Shown here piece after piece: positions 32,738-42,626 of a stretch of DNA of 64,000 nucleotides. The position numbers were made by a program, and so were the translations under genes. Origin of the DNA: Longilinea arvoryzae. GTDB taxonomy: Bacteria > Chloroflexota > Anaerolineae > Anaerolineales > Anaerolineaceae. Under the pieces are notes generated by a model. It was not told where the DNA came from. It ran no database searches and saw only the letters and a list, made by a program, of their open reading frames with translations. Every line of letters begins with the position of its first letter. The first letter of the stretch is position 1. The stretch spans positions 2,046,107-2,110,106 of the forward strand of contig NZ_DF967972.1 in the NCBI RefSeq assembly GCF_001050235.1, given 5' to 3'.

Positions 32738-33220
32738 TCAGGATTTCAATGCGGCGCGCCAGGTCTTGAGTCCTTCGAGATGCTCTTCTTCGTGTTCCAG
32801 GGCAATATCCTTGAGCAGGACGATCAGGGCGTGTTTTTTCATCCACGGGTAGACGCCCGGCGTCGTGAGCTGTTTTTCGGGGAAATCGGTCATGCGCCTG
32901 ATCAGTTGTTTGCGCGCAGATTGAAAATCATCCATCACGCGCTCCAAAGGCCGATCCTTGCTTTCCTGAAACCAGACGTCGTTGACCTTCAGGTATTCCG
33001 GATTGAATACTTCGCTTTCGGGCTCCGCGCCCTGGGCTGCCTGGTAGAGGACTTTGATGAGCTCGGATTCCCAGCGGCTGATGTGCTCCAGCACATCCTT
33101 GACCGACCATTCGCCGTAGGCGCCGGGTTTGATCAATTCCTCCTCCGGGACGCCCTCGAGCAGGACATTCAACTGGTCGCGATTTTCAGCCAATCGTTTG
33201 AGAAGTTCGGCTTTGTTCAT
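32738..33220 (-). CDS. DinB-like/ClbS-DfsB family four-helix protein
   Basis: 160 residues, soluble. The opening MNKAELLKRLAENRDQL, GEWSVKDVLEHISRWE and the late DIALEHEEEHLEGL match the DinB-like superfamily (ClbS/DfsB/DUF1706 group), four-helix bundles with metal-binding His. Members include thiol transferases and a colibactin-resistance cyclopropane hydrolase, so the reaction here is unknown. It lies 22 nt downstream of the CPBP protease gene on the same strand and AGGAGG precedes its start. Confidence 0.75.
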   Translation of the reverse strand: MNKAELLKRLAENRDQLNVLLEGVPEEELIKPGAYGEWSVKDVLEHISRWESELIKVLYQAAQGAEPESEVFNPEYLKVNDVWFQESKDRPLERVMDDFQSARKQLIRRMTDFPEKQLTTPGVYPWMKKHALIVLLKDIALEHEEEHLEGLKTWRAALKS

Positions 33221-33242
33221 CCTTCCTCCTGATCATGGATCC

Positions 33243-34325
33243 TTAATCCGCCGAGACAGAGACATCTGCCTGCGTTGAAGTGCCGCCGGCGCCCTCCAGG
33301 GCCTGCGGGCCCTCAGGAGCCTGAGGGGCGGCGTAGACGGCCAATTCCTCGCGCAAGGGCGCTTTACCGCGCGTCCGGATTACCCAGAGCCAGACCATAC
33401 CAAAACCGATAGCCATGGCGGCCAGACCCATCACGCCGGCTTCGGGGCCAAACGCGCCGCCGGTCATCCAATCCGGACCCAACTGCTGAATGCCGATGAG
33501 ACTGGCCACCGAACTGGTGCCGCTGACCGGGAATCCAAACACAACCCCCTGAAAAAAGTTCCAGGTGATGTGCAGGCCGATAGAAATGCCCAATTCGCCG
33601 GTGAGGGCGTAACCCAGGCCGAGGAACAGTCCGGCCAGGACCAGATTGAGGGTGCTGATCAGGCTGGCGTTGGGATTGCCGAGGTGCAGAAGGCCAAAAA
33701 CCGATGACGAGATCAAGTAGGCAATCAACACGGCGGTTTTGGGTTGGACCCTGGCAATCCGCAGGCCTTCGGCCAGGTTGCGCAGCAGGTAGCCGCGCGA
33801 AACGAGTTCTTCGTAAATCCCCACACACAGGTAGAAAAACCCATTGGAGAAGATCCAGGCGGTAAAAGACCATTCGGGATACTGGTTGGTGGGCGAGGCG
33901 GTGATCTGGACCCAACCGGCCGCGTATTCGACGCCGAAAATGAGAGCCATCAGGACCGCGCCCAAAGCCAGACCAAAGCCAAGGTCGCTCCACCACTGCC
34001 GCCCGAAATGAAAACCGAAATCGGTGAAACTTCGCCGGTCCAGCAGTCTGCCGGCCAGCGCCGATGCGCCGAGTATGACGGCCAGGGTCAGCAGGCCGTT
34101 GATGGAACGGATCAGGGGCAGAATCCCGCCAAAGGCCACATTTTGGGCCGGGTTGCTGAGAACAGCGGTATTCCACTGGTGACCCGCGAGCAGGACGACC
34201 GTGTTAATCAACTGCACCAATAGTGTGAAACCGAACATGAGACCGGCCAGCAATATCAAGAAAATAACCAGGCGCCAGAAGGTGCGCAGTCTCTTTTCTC
34301 CGGCATTCCAGAATAGATTTTTCAA
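33243..34325 (-). CDS. CPBP family intramembrane metalloprotease (Abi)
   Basis: 360 residues, about eight membrane segments. The CPBP motifs are EELVSRGYLLRNL (Glu-Glu and Arg), FGLLHLGNP (His) and HITWNFFQG (His). These are putative membrane proteases of the Rce1/CAAX type; bacterial members take part in bacteriocin immunity or signal peptide processing, mostly uncharacterised. The C-terminal about 30 residues are Ala/Pro/Glu-rich. It follows the nusA operon end by 28 nt and might be on the same transcript. Confidence 0.85.
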   Translation of the reverse strand: MKNLFWNAGEKRLRTFWRLVIFLILLAGLMFGFTLLVQLINTVVLLAGHQWNTAVLSNPAQNVAFGGILPLIRSINGLLTLAVILGASALAGRLLDRRSFTDFGFHFGRQWWSDLGFGLALGAVLMALIFGVEYAAGWVQITASPTNQYPEWSFTAWIFSNGFFYLCVGIYEELVSRGYLLRNLAEGLRIARVQPKTAVLIAYLISSSVFGLLHLGNPNASLISTLNLVLAGLFLGLGYALTGELGISIGLHITWNFFQGVVFGFPVSGTSSVASLIGIQQLGPDWMTGGAFGPEAGVMGLAAMAIGFGMVWLWVIRTRGKAPLREELAVYAAPQAPEGPQALEGAGGTSTQADVSVSAD

Positions 34326-34353
34326 AGCAACCTCAATGAATCCGAAATGATAG

Positions 34354-35778
34354 TTATTTTACTGCAGTGAAGTAGGCGTTTTCGATCTCCTGCCAGGTCT
34401 CGTCGGGGTTGGGACGCAGATAGGCGCCCAGCAGGGGGGTGGCAGTCCGGGTCTCCGACGCCATGCGCTGGGCAATGCGGCGCAGCGAAAAATGCGCATT
34501 GGGAGCGGTGCGTAAAGCGACAAAGTGATCCAGGCTGCGCCAGTTGCATTCGAGCAATACGCGACGGTTGAAGGCGTTGGGCACGATATATGACGCGGCG
34601 TGGGGGAAGAGCGCGTGGATTTCTTCGAAACATTCCTGCGCGGCCTGCATGGCCTGCCGGAAGAGAGCTTCATGGCCGGCCTGCGCCATCTGGCGCGGCA
34701 GGGCGTACCCCAGGCGGGTGGTGAGCGGCTGAGGGGTCTGGGTCATCATGCGGTGGCGTTTGAGTTCGAAGTAAGCGCCCTGGTCGAGGATCAGGTCGAA
34801 GGTGTAGGAAGCGTATTCGAGTTCGCGCAGGGGGATGTCGAACCGGTCCCGGTCGTTCAGCAGCAGTTGGGCCAGCCGTTCACGTTCGGTTGCGGCGAGT
34901 GATTCTAGATACGCGAGACATTGCGCATAGCTATAACCGCTGAACCGGTACAAGGCGGCCGCCAGGACCCGGTTTTCGGCGTCGGATTCGTGTGAGATCA
35001 ACTGGCACCAATCGGAAGAGCCGGATGGAAGGCTGATTTCGGCCGCGGCCTGGGTCAGGTTCGAGGCTGCTGACTGCCAGTAGGGCACAGAATTGGCGTA
35101 CTTGACCAGGGTGGGCACGGTCTCGAGAGCGGCCCGTTTGATTTCCACTCCGGTCTGCTGCACTTCGGCCAGCGGATGTGAAAGCATCTTGCGGATGGCG
35201 TGTTCCAGGGCGCGCGCGTTGATGGTCATGCCCACGTTGGCCAGCGAGGCGGCCGGCAGCAAGAAACGGCACACATCCACGTATTTCGAGCGCAGGCGGC
35301 GCTCCCAGGCGGATTTGCTTTCATCCGCATTGCGCGGGTTGACCTCTTCCACCACGGTCTGCACGGCCGGCAGGGCTTGCTGATAAGCGTCGAACAGGAA
35401 TTGGCAGGTCTGGACGAATTTTGACCGCAGCGGATGTCCCTCGAGTTCGGGAGGGATAAAGAAGGCATCCGGATCCCACTTTTGGTAGCGGGTGGATTTT
35501 TCGGTATAGGACGCCAGGCGGTTCGATTCGAGCGCCTCGACGGCCAGACGGGAGATGTTTTCCACTGCGATATGCAGCACGGCATGTTCGGCGACCGAGG
35601 CATGCCCGTAGCCGACGACCCATTTTTCATGAAATTCGGCCGATTTCTCGGCGCTTAATTCGGCGGCGATTTCACGAAAGGTCTGGGGCGAGCGCGAAGT
35701 TTTAGCAAAGGTGACAGCGATGGTTTCGGGAGGAATTTTTTGCGGGTCAAGCAGGTAGACCTGGCGCTTAACGGTCAT
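34354..35778 (-). CDS. Double-length ThyX-like protein (flavin-dependent thymidylate synthase family)
   Basis: 474 residues from the ATG at 35778, about twice a normal ThyX (220-250). The N-terminal half has YGHASVAEHAV and NRLASYTEKSTRYQKW (residues 86-101), like the ThyX signature region. The C-terminal half has RHRMMTQTPQPLTTR, a variant of RHRxxSxxxxSxR with Thr in place of Ser. It appears to be a fused pair of ThyX units. Whether it makes dTMP from dUMP with methylenetetrahydrofolate and FAD is uncertain. It overlaps ribF by 11 nt, fitting as ribF makes FAD, the ThyX cofactor. Confidence 0.8.
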   Translation of the reverse strand: MTVKRQVYLLDPQKIPPETIAVTFAKTSRSPQTFREIAAELSAEKSAEFHEKWVVGYGHASVAEHAVLHIAVENISRLAVEALESNRLASYTEKSTRYQKWDPDAFFIPPELEGHPLRSKFVQTCQFLFDAYQQALPAVQTVVEEVNPRNADESKSAWERRLRSKYVDVCRFLLPAASLANVGMTINARALEHAIRKMLSHPLAEVQQTGVEIKRAALETVPTLVKYANSVPYWQSAASNLTQAAAEISLPSGSSDWCQLISHESDAENRVLAAALYRFSGYSYAQCLAYLESLAATERERLAQLLLNDRDRFDIPLRELEYASYTFDLILDQGAYFELKRHRMMTQTPQPLTTRLGYALPRQMAQAGHEALFRQAMQAAQECFEEIHALFPHAASYIVPNAFNRRVLLECNWRSLDHFVALRTAPNAHFSLRRIAQRMASETRTATPLLGAYLRPNPDETWQEIENAYFTAVK

Positions 35779-36706
35779 GATCGAAAACCTCACGCGAGCG
35801 CTGGATGTCCTTGTTGATCTGGTCGATCAAGGATTGAATATGCGGGAAGCGCAGCTCCGGACGGAGAAACTCAACGAATTCCAGGCGAACCGGTTGTCCG
35901 TACAGATCCGGATCATCCGGCAAATCGAGAATGTGAGCTTCGATGCGGGGCAGGACGGGCTGATTTTCGAAGGTCGGGCGCAGGCCGATGTTGGTTACGG
36001 CCGGGAAACGCTCGTTTCGCAGCCAGATCCAGGTGGCGTAGACACCGCGGCCGGGCGCCAGGCGCTGTTCAGGTATGGAAATGTTGGCGGTCGGGAAGCC
36101 CAGGCCGTGCCCGCGGCCATCGCCATGGCTGACGATGCCATCGATGGTGTAGTGCCTGCCCAACAGGTCGCCGGCGGTATGGACCTCGCCCTGGCTGAGC
36201 AGGTCGCGAATATGGCTGGAGGAGATGACTTCGTTTTTCAGGCCAGAAACGGGTTGGATAACCTCGATGGTAAATCCCATCTGGTTCCCAAGCTGACGCA
36301 GCACCGACAGATTGCCTTCGCGGCCGCGCCCCAGCGCGAAATCATACCCGGCGCAAAGGTGCACCACACCCAGGTGCTCTTTCATCATCCCCATGAATTC
36401 TGCTGCCGTCCGGGAGGCCAGGTGACGGTCGAATTCAAGGGTGACGACTTCGTCCACACCGGCTTCTGTCAGCAATTCGGCGCGTTCGTCCGGCATGCTC
36501 AGATAGACGGGATCTTGCAGGTCGTGCAGCACGACGACCGGGTGAGGGAAGAATGTGACGACCACAGCCGGTAGTCCTTCGGCGTGCGCGCCTTCCACCA
36601 GGCGTCTGAGCAAGGATTGATGCCCGAGATGCACGCCGTCGAAGACACCGATGGATAGCCAGGAACGGTCCAGTTTTATTTCATCCAGAGTTCGATGATG
36701 CGGCAT
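35768..36706 (-). CDS. ribF: Bifunctional riboflavin kinase/FAD synthetase
   Basis: 312 residues, typical length. The FAD synthetase domain has IGVFDGVHLGHQSLL and the family Tyr/Arg region ACYDF-like GYDFALGRGREG; the riboflavin kinase domain has GDGRGHGLGFPTANI. It makes FMN and FAD from riboflavin and ATP in the cytoplasm. It stands between truB and the ThyX-like gene, overlapping the latter by 11 nt. The truB-ribF pairing is common in bacteria. Confidence 0.95.
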   Translation of the reverse strand: MPHHRTLDEIKLDRSWLSIGVFDGVHLGHQSLLRRLVEGAHAEGLPAVVVTFFPHPVVVLHDLQDPVYLSMPDERAELLTEAGVDEVVTLEFDRHLASRTAAEFMGMMKEHLGVVHLCAGYDFALGRGREGNLSVLRQLGNQMGFTIEVIQPVSGLKNEVISSSHIRDLLSQGEVHTAGDLLGRHYTIDGIVSHGDGRGHGLGFPTANISIPEQRLAPGRGVYATWIWLRNERFPAVTNIGLRPTFENQPVLPRIEAHILDLPDDPDLYGQPVRLEFVEFLRPELRFPHIQSLIDQINKDIQRSREVFDHDR

Positions 36707-36728
36707 GGCGGCTCCAGTTGGACCGGGA

Positions 36729-37640
36729 TTAAGAGAAGAAAACCTTCTTGGGCTGCCATTCGCCGGATTCGGGGACGAATTCCATCAACGCCACCAGCTC
36801 ACCTTGTTCGTTTATGCCGCGCGCCATCTTCCCTTCGCTGACGTCGGCGGGAATGCGGTGACCGTGGCGAATCAAATCCATTTGTTCGACGGTCAGTTCG
36901 ACGGCCGGCCATTCCGAAAGCGCTTCCGCGGCGGGGATCAGGTACTGGTACCAACTGCCGTCTTCGAAGGCTTCGCGCAATTTCCGCAGCGGAACGGCAT
37001 CGCGCAGGGTAAAACGGCCGGATTTCGTGCGTCGTAACCCGACCAGATGAGCGCCCACGCCCATTTTTTCGCCCAGGTCGTGCGCCAACGAACGGACGTA
37101 GGTGCCCGAGGAGCAATACACGTCGATAACGGCTTCCGGCGGCGCCCACTCGAGTAATTCGAGGTGGTAGACATGAATTCGCCGCGGCGCCAGTTCGACC
37201 TCTTCGCCTTCGCGTGCCATTTCGTACGCTTTGCGGCCTTTTACCTTGACGGCCGAAAAGGGCGGCGGGACCTGTTCAATTTCGCCAACAAAACCCTGCA
37301 GCTCTTTCTCGAACATCTCTTCGGTAATGTGATCGACCGGCACGGTGCGGGTGATCCGCCCTTCGGCGTCGTAGGTATCCGTGGAGGCGCCCAGGCGAAT
37401 CACGGCCTGATAGCGTTTATCCGAGGCGGAGACGTATTCACTGAGGCGTACGGCCGGCCCCACCAGGATGACCAGCACGCCGGATGCGCGTGGATCGAGC
37501 GTGCCAGTATGCCCGGCGCGTTTGATATTGGTTCCCTTCCGGACTACTTGAACCACATCATGAGAAGTGAGTCCGACCGGTTTATCCACTACCAGGACAC
37601 CAGAAATGGCATTCTTGAGATCAAATTCGCCGTTTCCCAT
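36729..37640 (-). CDS. truB: tRNA pseudouridine-55 synthase
   Basis: 303 residues. The N-terminal GVLVVDKPVGLTSHDVV and the catalytic Asp49 in GHTGTLDPRASGVL identify TruB. The later block YVRSLAHDLGEKMG is also standard. It converts U55 of tRNAs to pseudouridine. It lies in the nusA operon after rbfA with a 55-nt gap. Confidence 0.95.
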   Translation of the reverse strand: MGNGEFDLKNAISGVLVVDKPVGLTSHDVVQVVRKGTNIKRAGHTGTLDPRASGVLVILVGPAVRLSEYVSASDKRYQAVIRLGASTDTYDAEGRITRTVPVDHITEEMFEKELQGFVGEIEQVPPPFSAVKVKGRKAYEMAREGEEVELAPRRIHVYHLELLEWAPPEAVIDVYCSSGTYVRSLAHDLGEKMGVGAHLVGLRRTKSGRFTLRDAVPLRKLREAFEDGSWYQYLIPAAEALSEWPAVELTVEQMDLIRHGHRIPADVSEGKMARGINEQGELVALMEFVPESGEWQPKKVFFS

Positions 37641-37695
37641 TATCTTATCCCCACAGGTGATGGAATAAACACCTCACAGGTGAACGCCTGGAAGA

Positions 37696-38091
37696 TTACT
37701 CCTCCTCGTTTTTTTCGGATGGTTTTTCATCGGCGGCTGGTTTTTCCTGCCGCAGCGAATAGAGAATCTGCTCAATACGGTCCGCGCGTTCGGGGGTTGG
37801 ATCCCAGCGGAAGCGCAGGCGCGGAAAGGTGCGTAGATCGACGCGCTCGGCCAGCATGCGCCGAATAAAGCCGCTGGCGCTTTCCATTCCAGCCAGGATT
37901 TCCTTCGAGCGCGCGCTTCCTTCCACGGCCGAGACGAAAATGTCGGCATAGGCCAACTCGCGGTCGACGGTGACATCCGTGATGGAAATGCCGGCAAGGC
38001 GCGGATCGTGGATTTCGTTCTTCACGAGCATTTCTGAAAGCTCCTCGCGGATGCGATCATTGATCCGTTGGAGGCGAAGTTTTGATGGCAT
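37696..38091 (-). CDS. rbfA: Ribosome-binding factor A
   Basis: 131 residues from the ATG at 38091, with GGAG 9 nt upstream; the frame is open further but lacks family similarity. KH-like RbfA blocks: LRLQRINDRIREELSEML, DPRLAGISITDVTVDRELAYADIFVS and LRFRWDPTPERADRIEQIL. The C-terminal tail is Glu/Lys-rich. It helps mature the 5' end of 16S rRNA in the small subunit. It sits in the standard infB-rbfA-truB order. Confidence 0.93.
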   Translation of the reverse strand: MPSKLRLQRINDRIREELSEMLVKNEIHDPRLAGISITDVTVDRELAYADIFVSAVEGSARSKEILAGMESASGFIRRMLAERVDLRTFPRLRFRWDPTPERADRIEQILYSLRQEKPAADEKPSEKNEEE

Positions 38092-38119
38092 GCAGCTTAC
38101 TCCATGAAATCCTTCAAAA

Positions 38120-39901
38120 TTATCCGTTACGCTCGAGGATGTAGCATTCCAACATATCGCCCTGAACGAATTCGTTGAAATTCTTGAGCGCAATACCGCA
38201 GTCGAAGCCCTGTCTCACGTTCTGGACGTCGTCTTTCTCGTGTTTCAAGGAGGCAATTTCACCTTCAGCAATTTGCTGTCCGCCACGGATGACACGGATC
38301 TTCCCATTCCGGCGAATTTCGCCATCGCGCACCCGGCAACCGGCAATGTTGCCCACTTTGGTGATCTTGAAAACGGCCATGACTTCGGCGTGCCCGAGTT
38401 TGACTTCGCGGAATTCCGGTTCGAGCATGCCCTTGAGGGCCTTCTCGATATCCTCGGTCATACGGTAAATAATATCATATAGACGGATGGAAACGCCTTC
38501 CGATTCCGCCGTCCGGCGCGCAGAGCCATCCGGTTGGACGTTGAAGCCAATGATGATGGCCTTGGAAGCCGCGGCCAGCATGACATCGTTTTCGGTGATG
38601 TTCCCGGTTTCGGAGTGCAGAATGTTGATCTTGATCTCGTCGCTCTTCATGTCGTTGATCTCATTGACGATCGGCTCCAGGGAGCCCTGCACATCCGCCT
38701 TGACGATTAAGCGCAATTCATGCTCTTCACCGGATTGAACCCGGCTGAACAATTCCTCCAACGAGGCTTTCGGGCCGGAAATTTGCGTCTCATGGGCCTG
38801 GGACTTACGTTCTTCGGCTACCTGACGGGCTTCCTTTTCCGACTGCATGACCTGGAAGAGATCGCCAGCGGTGGGAACGTCGTTGAGTCCCATGATCTGC
38901 ACGGGGGTGGATGGGCCGGCCTTGTGGATCTTGCGGCCGCGGAAATCGAACATGGCGCGAACGCGACCATAGGAGCTGCCGGCCAGAACGGCGTCGCCTA
39001 GTTCCAGCGTGCCATTTTGCACCAGCAGTGTGGCGATCACACCCTTGGCGCGTTCCACCTGGGCTTCGACCACGGTTCCGATCGTGCGCCCCTGGGGGTT
39101 GGCTTTGATTTCCATGCTGTCGGCCACCAGCAGAATGGCTTCCAGCAAATCATCGATGCCCTTTTTCTGCTTGGCGGAAACCGGTACGATGATGGTATTG
39201 CCTTCCCAATCGTCCGGGACCAATCCCATATCGGCGAGCTGTTTCTTGACGAAATCCGGGTTGGCGTCCGGTTTGTCGATTTTGTTGAGTGCCACGATGA
39301 TGGGTACGCGGGCCGCGCGTGCGTGGGCGATGGCCTCGCGGGTTTGCGGCATCACGCCGTCATCGGCGGCAACCACCAGCACCACGATATCGGCACCCTG
39401 GGCGCCGCGGGCGCGCATGGCAGTAAAGGCCGCATGACCGGGCGTATCCAGGAAGGTAATCGGGTGGTTCTTGAGTTCCACCTGATAGGCGCCGATATGC
39501 TGGGTAATTCCGCCCGCTTCGCCGCCGGCCACATTGGCGTGGCGGATGGCATCGAGCAGGGTGGTCTTGCCGTGATCGACGTGCCCCAGAATGGTGACCA
39601 CCGGGGCGCGCGCAATCAATTGCGTCGATTCCTCATTGGCAATCAACTGCCGCCAGAGGGGAATTTCACCCGTTTCTTTTTCTTCTACAACATCGGGTTG
39701 TTCCATACTGGCTTCGAAGCCCAGTTCGGATGAAACAACCGCGGCGGTATCGAAATCTATGGTCTGGTTGATGCTGGCCATCACGCCGTTGGACATCAAA
39801 ATCTTGATGACCTGTATCGGGCTGGCCTGGATCAATTGCGCCAGATCGCGAACTGTGATGCTGGCGGGTAATTCTATGGTTTTGTGCCCAATCTCGCTCA
39901 T
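38120..39901 (-). CDS. infB: Translation initiation factor IF-2 (short form)
   Basis: 593 residues, on the short side because the variable N-terminal region is nearly absent; a single IF2_N-like domain (about 8-60) precedes the GTPase. G motifs are GHVDHGKTT (106-114), DTPGHAAF and NKIDKPDAN. The C-terminal domains are complete, with the family pattern [15 protein letters not shown]. It brings fMet-tRNA to the small subunit and joins subunits. GGAGG precedes the ATG. The 176-nt gap upstream of it holds no gene. Confidence 0.95.
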   Translation of the reverse strand: MSEIGHKTIELPASITVRDLAQLIQASPIQVIKILMSNGVMASINQTIDFDTAAVVSSELGFEASMEQPDVVEEKETGEIPLWRQLIANEESTQLIARAPVVTILGHVDHGKTTLLDAIRHANVAGGEAGGITQHIGAYQVELKNHPITFLDTPGHAAFTAMRARGAQGADIVVLVVAADDGVMPQTREAIAHARAARVPIIVALNKIDKPDANPDFVKKQLADMGLVPDDWEGNTIIVPVSAKQKKGIDDLLEAILLVADSMEIKANPQGRTIGTVVEAQVERAKGVIATLLVQNGTLELGDAVLAGSSYGRVRAMFDFRGRKIHKAGPSTPVQIMGLNDVPTAGDLFQVMQSEKEARQVAEERKSQAHETQISGPKASLEELFSRVQSGEEHELRLIVKADVQGSLEPIVNEINDMKSDEIKINILHSETGNITENDVMLAAASKAIIIGFNVQPDGSARRTAESEGVSIRLYDIIYRMTEDIEKALKGMLEPEFREVKLGHAEVMAVFKITKVGNIAGCRVRDGEIRRNGKIRVIRGGQQIAEGEIASLKHEKDDVQNVRQGFDCGIALKNFNEFVQGDMLECYILERNG

Positions 39902-40077
39902 AATGCACCTCCGATTTTTATTGCACCCATCCCCATGTTTGCCCTGAAACGAATTTAAATCCGATAATCTCTACTAATAAGCGGCTGGGTGCGCTATTTG
40001 CGCAGTGAAGAGCAGCGAGATGGGAAAGGATCAATCGAGCATGCAGACACCCTCGACGGGATTGTTGGGGATGAGGA

Positions 40078-40449
40078 TCATGCCGGATCCTTTAGCCCTG
40101 TTGGGGGCTTTAGCCCCTTTTGGGGCTTTTGATCCTGCGTGGGTTGGAGACCCTGGGCGGGTTCGTCCGCGGGCAGGGAAACCATAATCCCATGCAGGTA
40201 CTCTCGATCCTGCTCGGTCAGTTCCATTTTCAACGCATTGGCCAGGGCGCCCTTTAAAGCTCTTTCCCAGCAAGAGCTTTGATTGTGCAGGTAAGCTCCT
40301 CGTCCGGCGGCCTTACCGCCGGGATCGAGTCGAATGCCTTCCGGGGTGCGCACAAGGCGCATCAGGGTTCGCTTGGGAAGTACCAGGCGACAACCTACAC
40401 AAGTGCGTTGTGGAATATGCTTGACACGTTTCGTAGGTTTTTTGACCAC
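40078..40449 (-). CDS. ylxR: YlxR family RNA-binding protein (DUF448)
   Basis: 123 residues, longer than the usual 90-100. The core RTCVGCRLVLPKRTLMRLV and GRGAYLHNQSSCWERAL matches YlxR, which sits between nusA and infB in most bacteria and has been linked to RNA binding. A Pro/Lys/Gln-rich tail (about 95-123) is encoded by DNA with repeated AGCCCC/GGGGCT arms (40104-40127), so the tail may be a recent extension. It lies 22 nt after nusA. Confidence 0.9.
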   Translation of the reverse strand: MVKKPTKRVKHIPQRTCVGCRLVLPKRTLMRLVRTPEGIRLDPGGKAAGRGAYLHNQSSCWERALKGALANALKMELTEQDREYLHGIMVSLPADEPAQGLQPTQDQKPQKGLKPPTGLKDPA

Positions 40450-40471
40450 CTTTCACTCTCTGGAACCGATA

Positions 40472-42385
40472 CTATTCCCAATCCCAGCCGTCGGTGCCGC
40501 GCTTGTGCTTCTTTCGGGCAAGCGTCAAATCGCGCTCGGGATCGTAGACCACTTCGACGCTCTTACGCTTCTTCTTGCTCTTCTTCTTGCCAGTCTTGTT
40601 GCCAGCGCTGTCCACTTCTTCCTCTTCCTCTTCGGCAACTTCAGGATTGGAAAGGATTTCGGGACGCATCGTGAAGAGATCTTCGAGTGAAGGCTCTTCT
40701 TCCAGAACGGGCGTAACCAGTTCGGGCTCGGGAATGGCGCGAATGGGGGGCTCTTCGACGGTTGTTTCCTTGGTTTCGGCTTCGGCCGGTTTTTCGGCAG
40801 TTGCTTCGCCTTCCGTCGATTCGACCGCCTGCATGGCTTCGGCCTCGGGGGCCTTTGTTTCTTCGACCGGCGCAGTCTCGGCCTTCGCGGCAGCCACCCG
40901 CGCATCCAGATCGTCCATCATCTTGATGATTTCTGCCATGGCCTTGGGACCGATGCCATTGATGCGCAGAACATCATCCGGAGATTGCTTCATCTGGCGG
41001 GCGACTTCACCCACTGTGGCATAGCCGGCTTCCTGCAGCAGATTGGCCACGTGTTCGGGCAGCGGCCCGTCCAGAATGGCGGTTTCGAAAGCGTCGGCCG
41101 GAATGAGTTCATCCACTTCGGATGCCACGACTTCGACTTTCTTTTCCGGCTTGTGCGCCGTGCGCTTTTCGACCCGGTCGACGAAATGCGCCATGATATC
41201 GTATTCTTCCGGAGTCAGCGGGCGGCCGTCGGCTTTGCGGGCCAGGCTTTCCTCGATCCGGGCGATGGTATCAACCTCGCTGTCCGCGATTGACAGCAGA
41301 ACGGGTTCGTTCTGCAGGCGGTAGAGCGTATCGCTGACCGCCTCGGGCAGGCTCTTGATATCGATGCGCCAACCGGTCAGTTTGGCGGCCAGGCGGGCGT
41401 TCTGCCCGTCGCGGCCGATGGCCAGGCTGAGTTGATCTTCAGGAACCACCACGGTGGCGGTTTTGCCACCGGTGGCGCGTTCGTTCAGATATACACCCGT
41501 CACGCGGGCCGGGCTGATCGCCTTGGCGATGAAGGCGGCCGGATCGGGGTTCCACTCGATCACGTCGATCTTTTCGTCGTGCAGTTCGCGGACGATGGCC
41601 TGAATGCGCACGCCGCGAATACCAACGCACGCGCCCACCGGATCGATGCCGGTCTGGGTCGCTGAGACAGCTACCTTGGCGCGTTCACCGGGTTCGCGGG
41701 CGATGGAGCGAATTTCGACCACGCCGTGATAAATCTCGGGGACTTCCGTCTCCAACAGGCGGCGCAGGAAATTGCGGTGCGTGCGGGAGAGGATGATCTG
41801 CGGGCCGCGCGGCGAATCTTTGACTTCGGAAATCAGCGCACGCACGCGGTCGTGAATGCGGAAACGTTCACCGGGAATCATCTCTTTGCGCGGCATGGTG
41901 CCTTCGGCCTTCATGTCCATCCCGATGGTCAATCCCTGGGCGTTGACGGCCTGAACCAACCCGCTGACGATTTCACCGAGCTGTTTGTTGAAGAAGGCCA
42001 GCTGCGCCTGGCGTTCAGCGTCGCGAATGCGCTGTTGGATCACCTGGCGGGCAGTCTGGGCAGCGACGCGTCCGAAGTCATTGGGAGTGCTCTCTACCAC
42101 AACCATGTCGCCGAGCACGGCTTCTGGGTTATAGCGATGAGCTTCTTCCAGCGCAACCTCTGTACGGACATCTTGAACGTCCTCGACGACCTCTTTTTCG
42201 GCGAAGATGGTCACTTTGCCGGTTTCGGTATCGACGGTTGCTTCGATGTGCTGTGCATTGGAAGCATTCACGGCCCGGCGATAGGCTGAAATCATCGCCG
42301 ATTCGAGCGCCTTGAGGATGATCTCCCGGGGGAGCTGTTTTTCTTCCAAGACTTCATTGAATGCCAGAGTAAACTCGTTCTTCAT
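40472..42385 (-). CDS. nusA: Transcription termination/antitermination factor NusA with acidic C-terminal extension
   Basis: 637 residues, longer than a typical NusA of about 350-500. The N-terminal domain (1-130), S1 domain, and KH domains ([54 protein letters not shown]) are clear. After residue 350 there are helix-hairpin-helix type repeats ([27 protein letters not shown]) and a long Glu/Ala/Thr/Lys-rich tail ending in a basic segment. It is first in the operon nusA-ylxR-infB-rbfA-truB-ribF. rimP, usually before nusA, is missing here: a divergent GH13 gene lies upstream. Confidence 0.95.
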   Translation of the reverse strand: MKNEFTLAFNEVLEEKQLPREIILKALESAMISAYRRAVNASNAQHIEATVDTETGKVTIFAEKEVVEDVQDVRTEVALEEAHRYNPEAVLGDMVVVESTPNDFGRVAAQTARQVIQQRIRDAERQAQLAFFNKQLGEIVSGLVQAVNAQGLTIGMDMKAEGTMPRKEMIPGERFRIHDRVRALISEVKDSPRGPQIILSRTHRNFLRRLLETEVPEIYHGVVEIRSIAREPGERAKVAVSATQTGIDPVGACVGIRGVRIQAIVRELHDEKIDVIEWNPDPAAFIAKAISPARVTGVYLNERATGGKTATVVVPEDQLSLAIGRDGQNARLAAKLTGWRIDIKSLPEAVSDTLYRLQNEPVLLSIADSEVDTIARIEESLARKADGRPLTPEEYDIMAHFVDRVEKRTAHKPEKKVEVVASEVDELIPADAFETAILDGPLPEHVANLLQEAGYATVGEVARQMKQSPDDVLRINGIGPKAMAEIIKMMDDLDARVAAAKAETAPVEETKAPEAEAMQAVESTEGEATAEKPAEAETKETTVEEPPIRAIPEPELVTPVLEEEPSLEDLFTMRPEILSNPEVAEEEEEEVDSAGNKTGKKKSKKKRKSVEVVYDPERDLTLARKKHKRGTDGWDWE

Positions 42386-42421
42386 TCCTTAACTTTCTCC
42401 AAACTTGATCCCTTATATGAA

Positions 42422-42446
42422 GAAAAGTGGGGGAGGCCCACTTTTC
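42422..42446 (-). promoter_or_regulatory. Hairpin in the nusA leader
   Basis: GAAAAGTGGG and CCCACTTTTC form a 10-bp perfect stem about 37 nt upstream of the nusA start; on the minus strand its 3' arm ends in TTTTCTTC. It could be a weak attenuator or RNA-stability element. The rest of the 241-nt gap to 42626 shows nothing definite. Confidence 0.45.
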
Positions 42447-42626
42447 ATTGCATACCTATACGTTGGCGATAAACCTATTTTATCATAAATCCAATAGGCA
42501 GGCAAGGCAAAGCAAAACGAATAACCAAGAGTCACCCGCAGGGAAATCCCTAGCTCTTTGCGTTTGGTCGCTTTTCCAGGTTAAGACTAAAATAAGGCGT
42601 AGCCCAAATGCAATGAGGATTTTACC

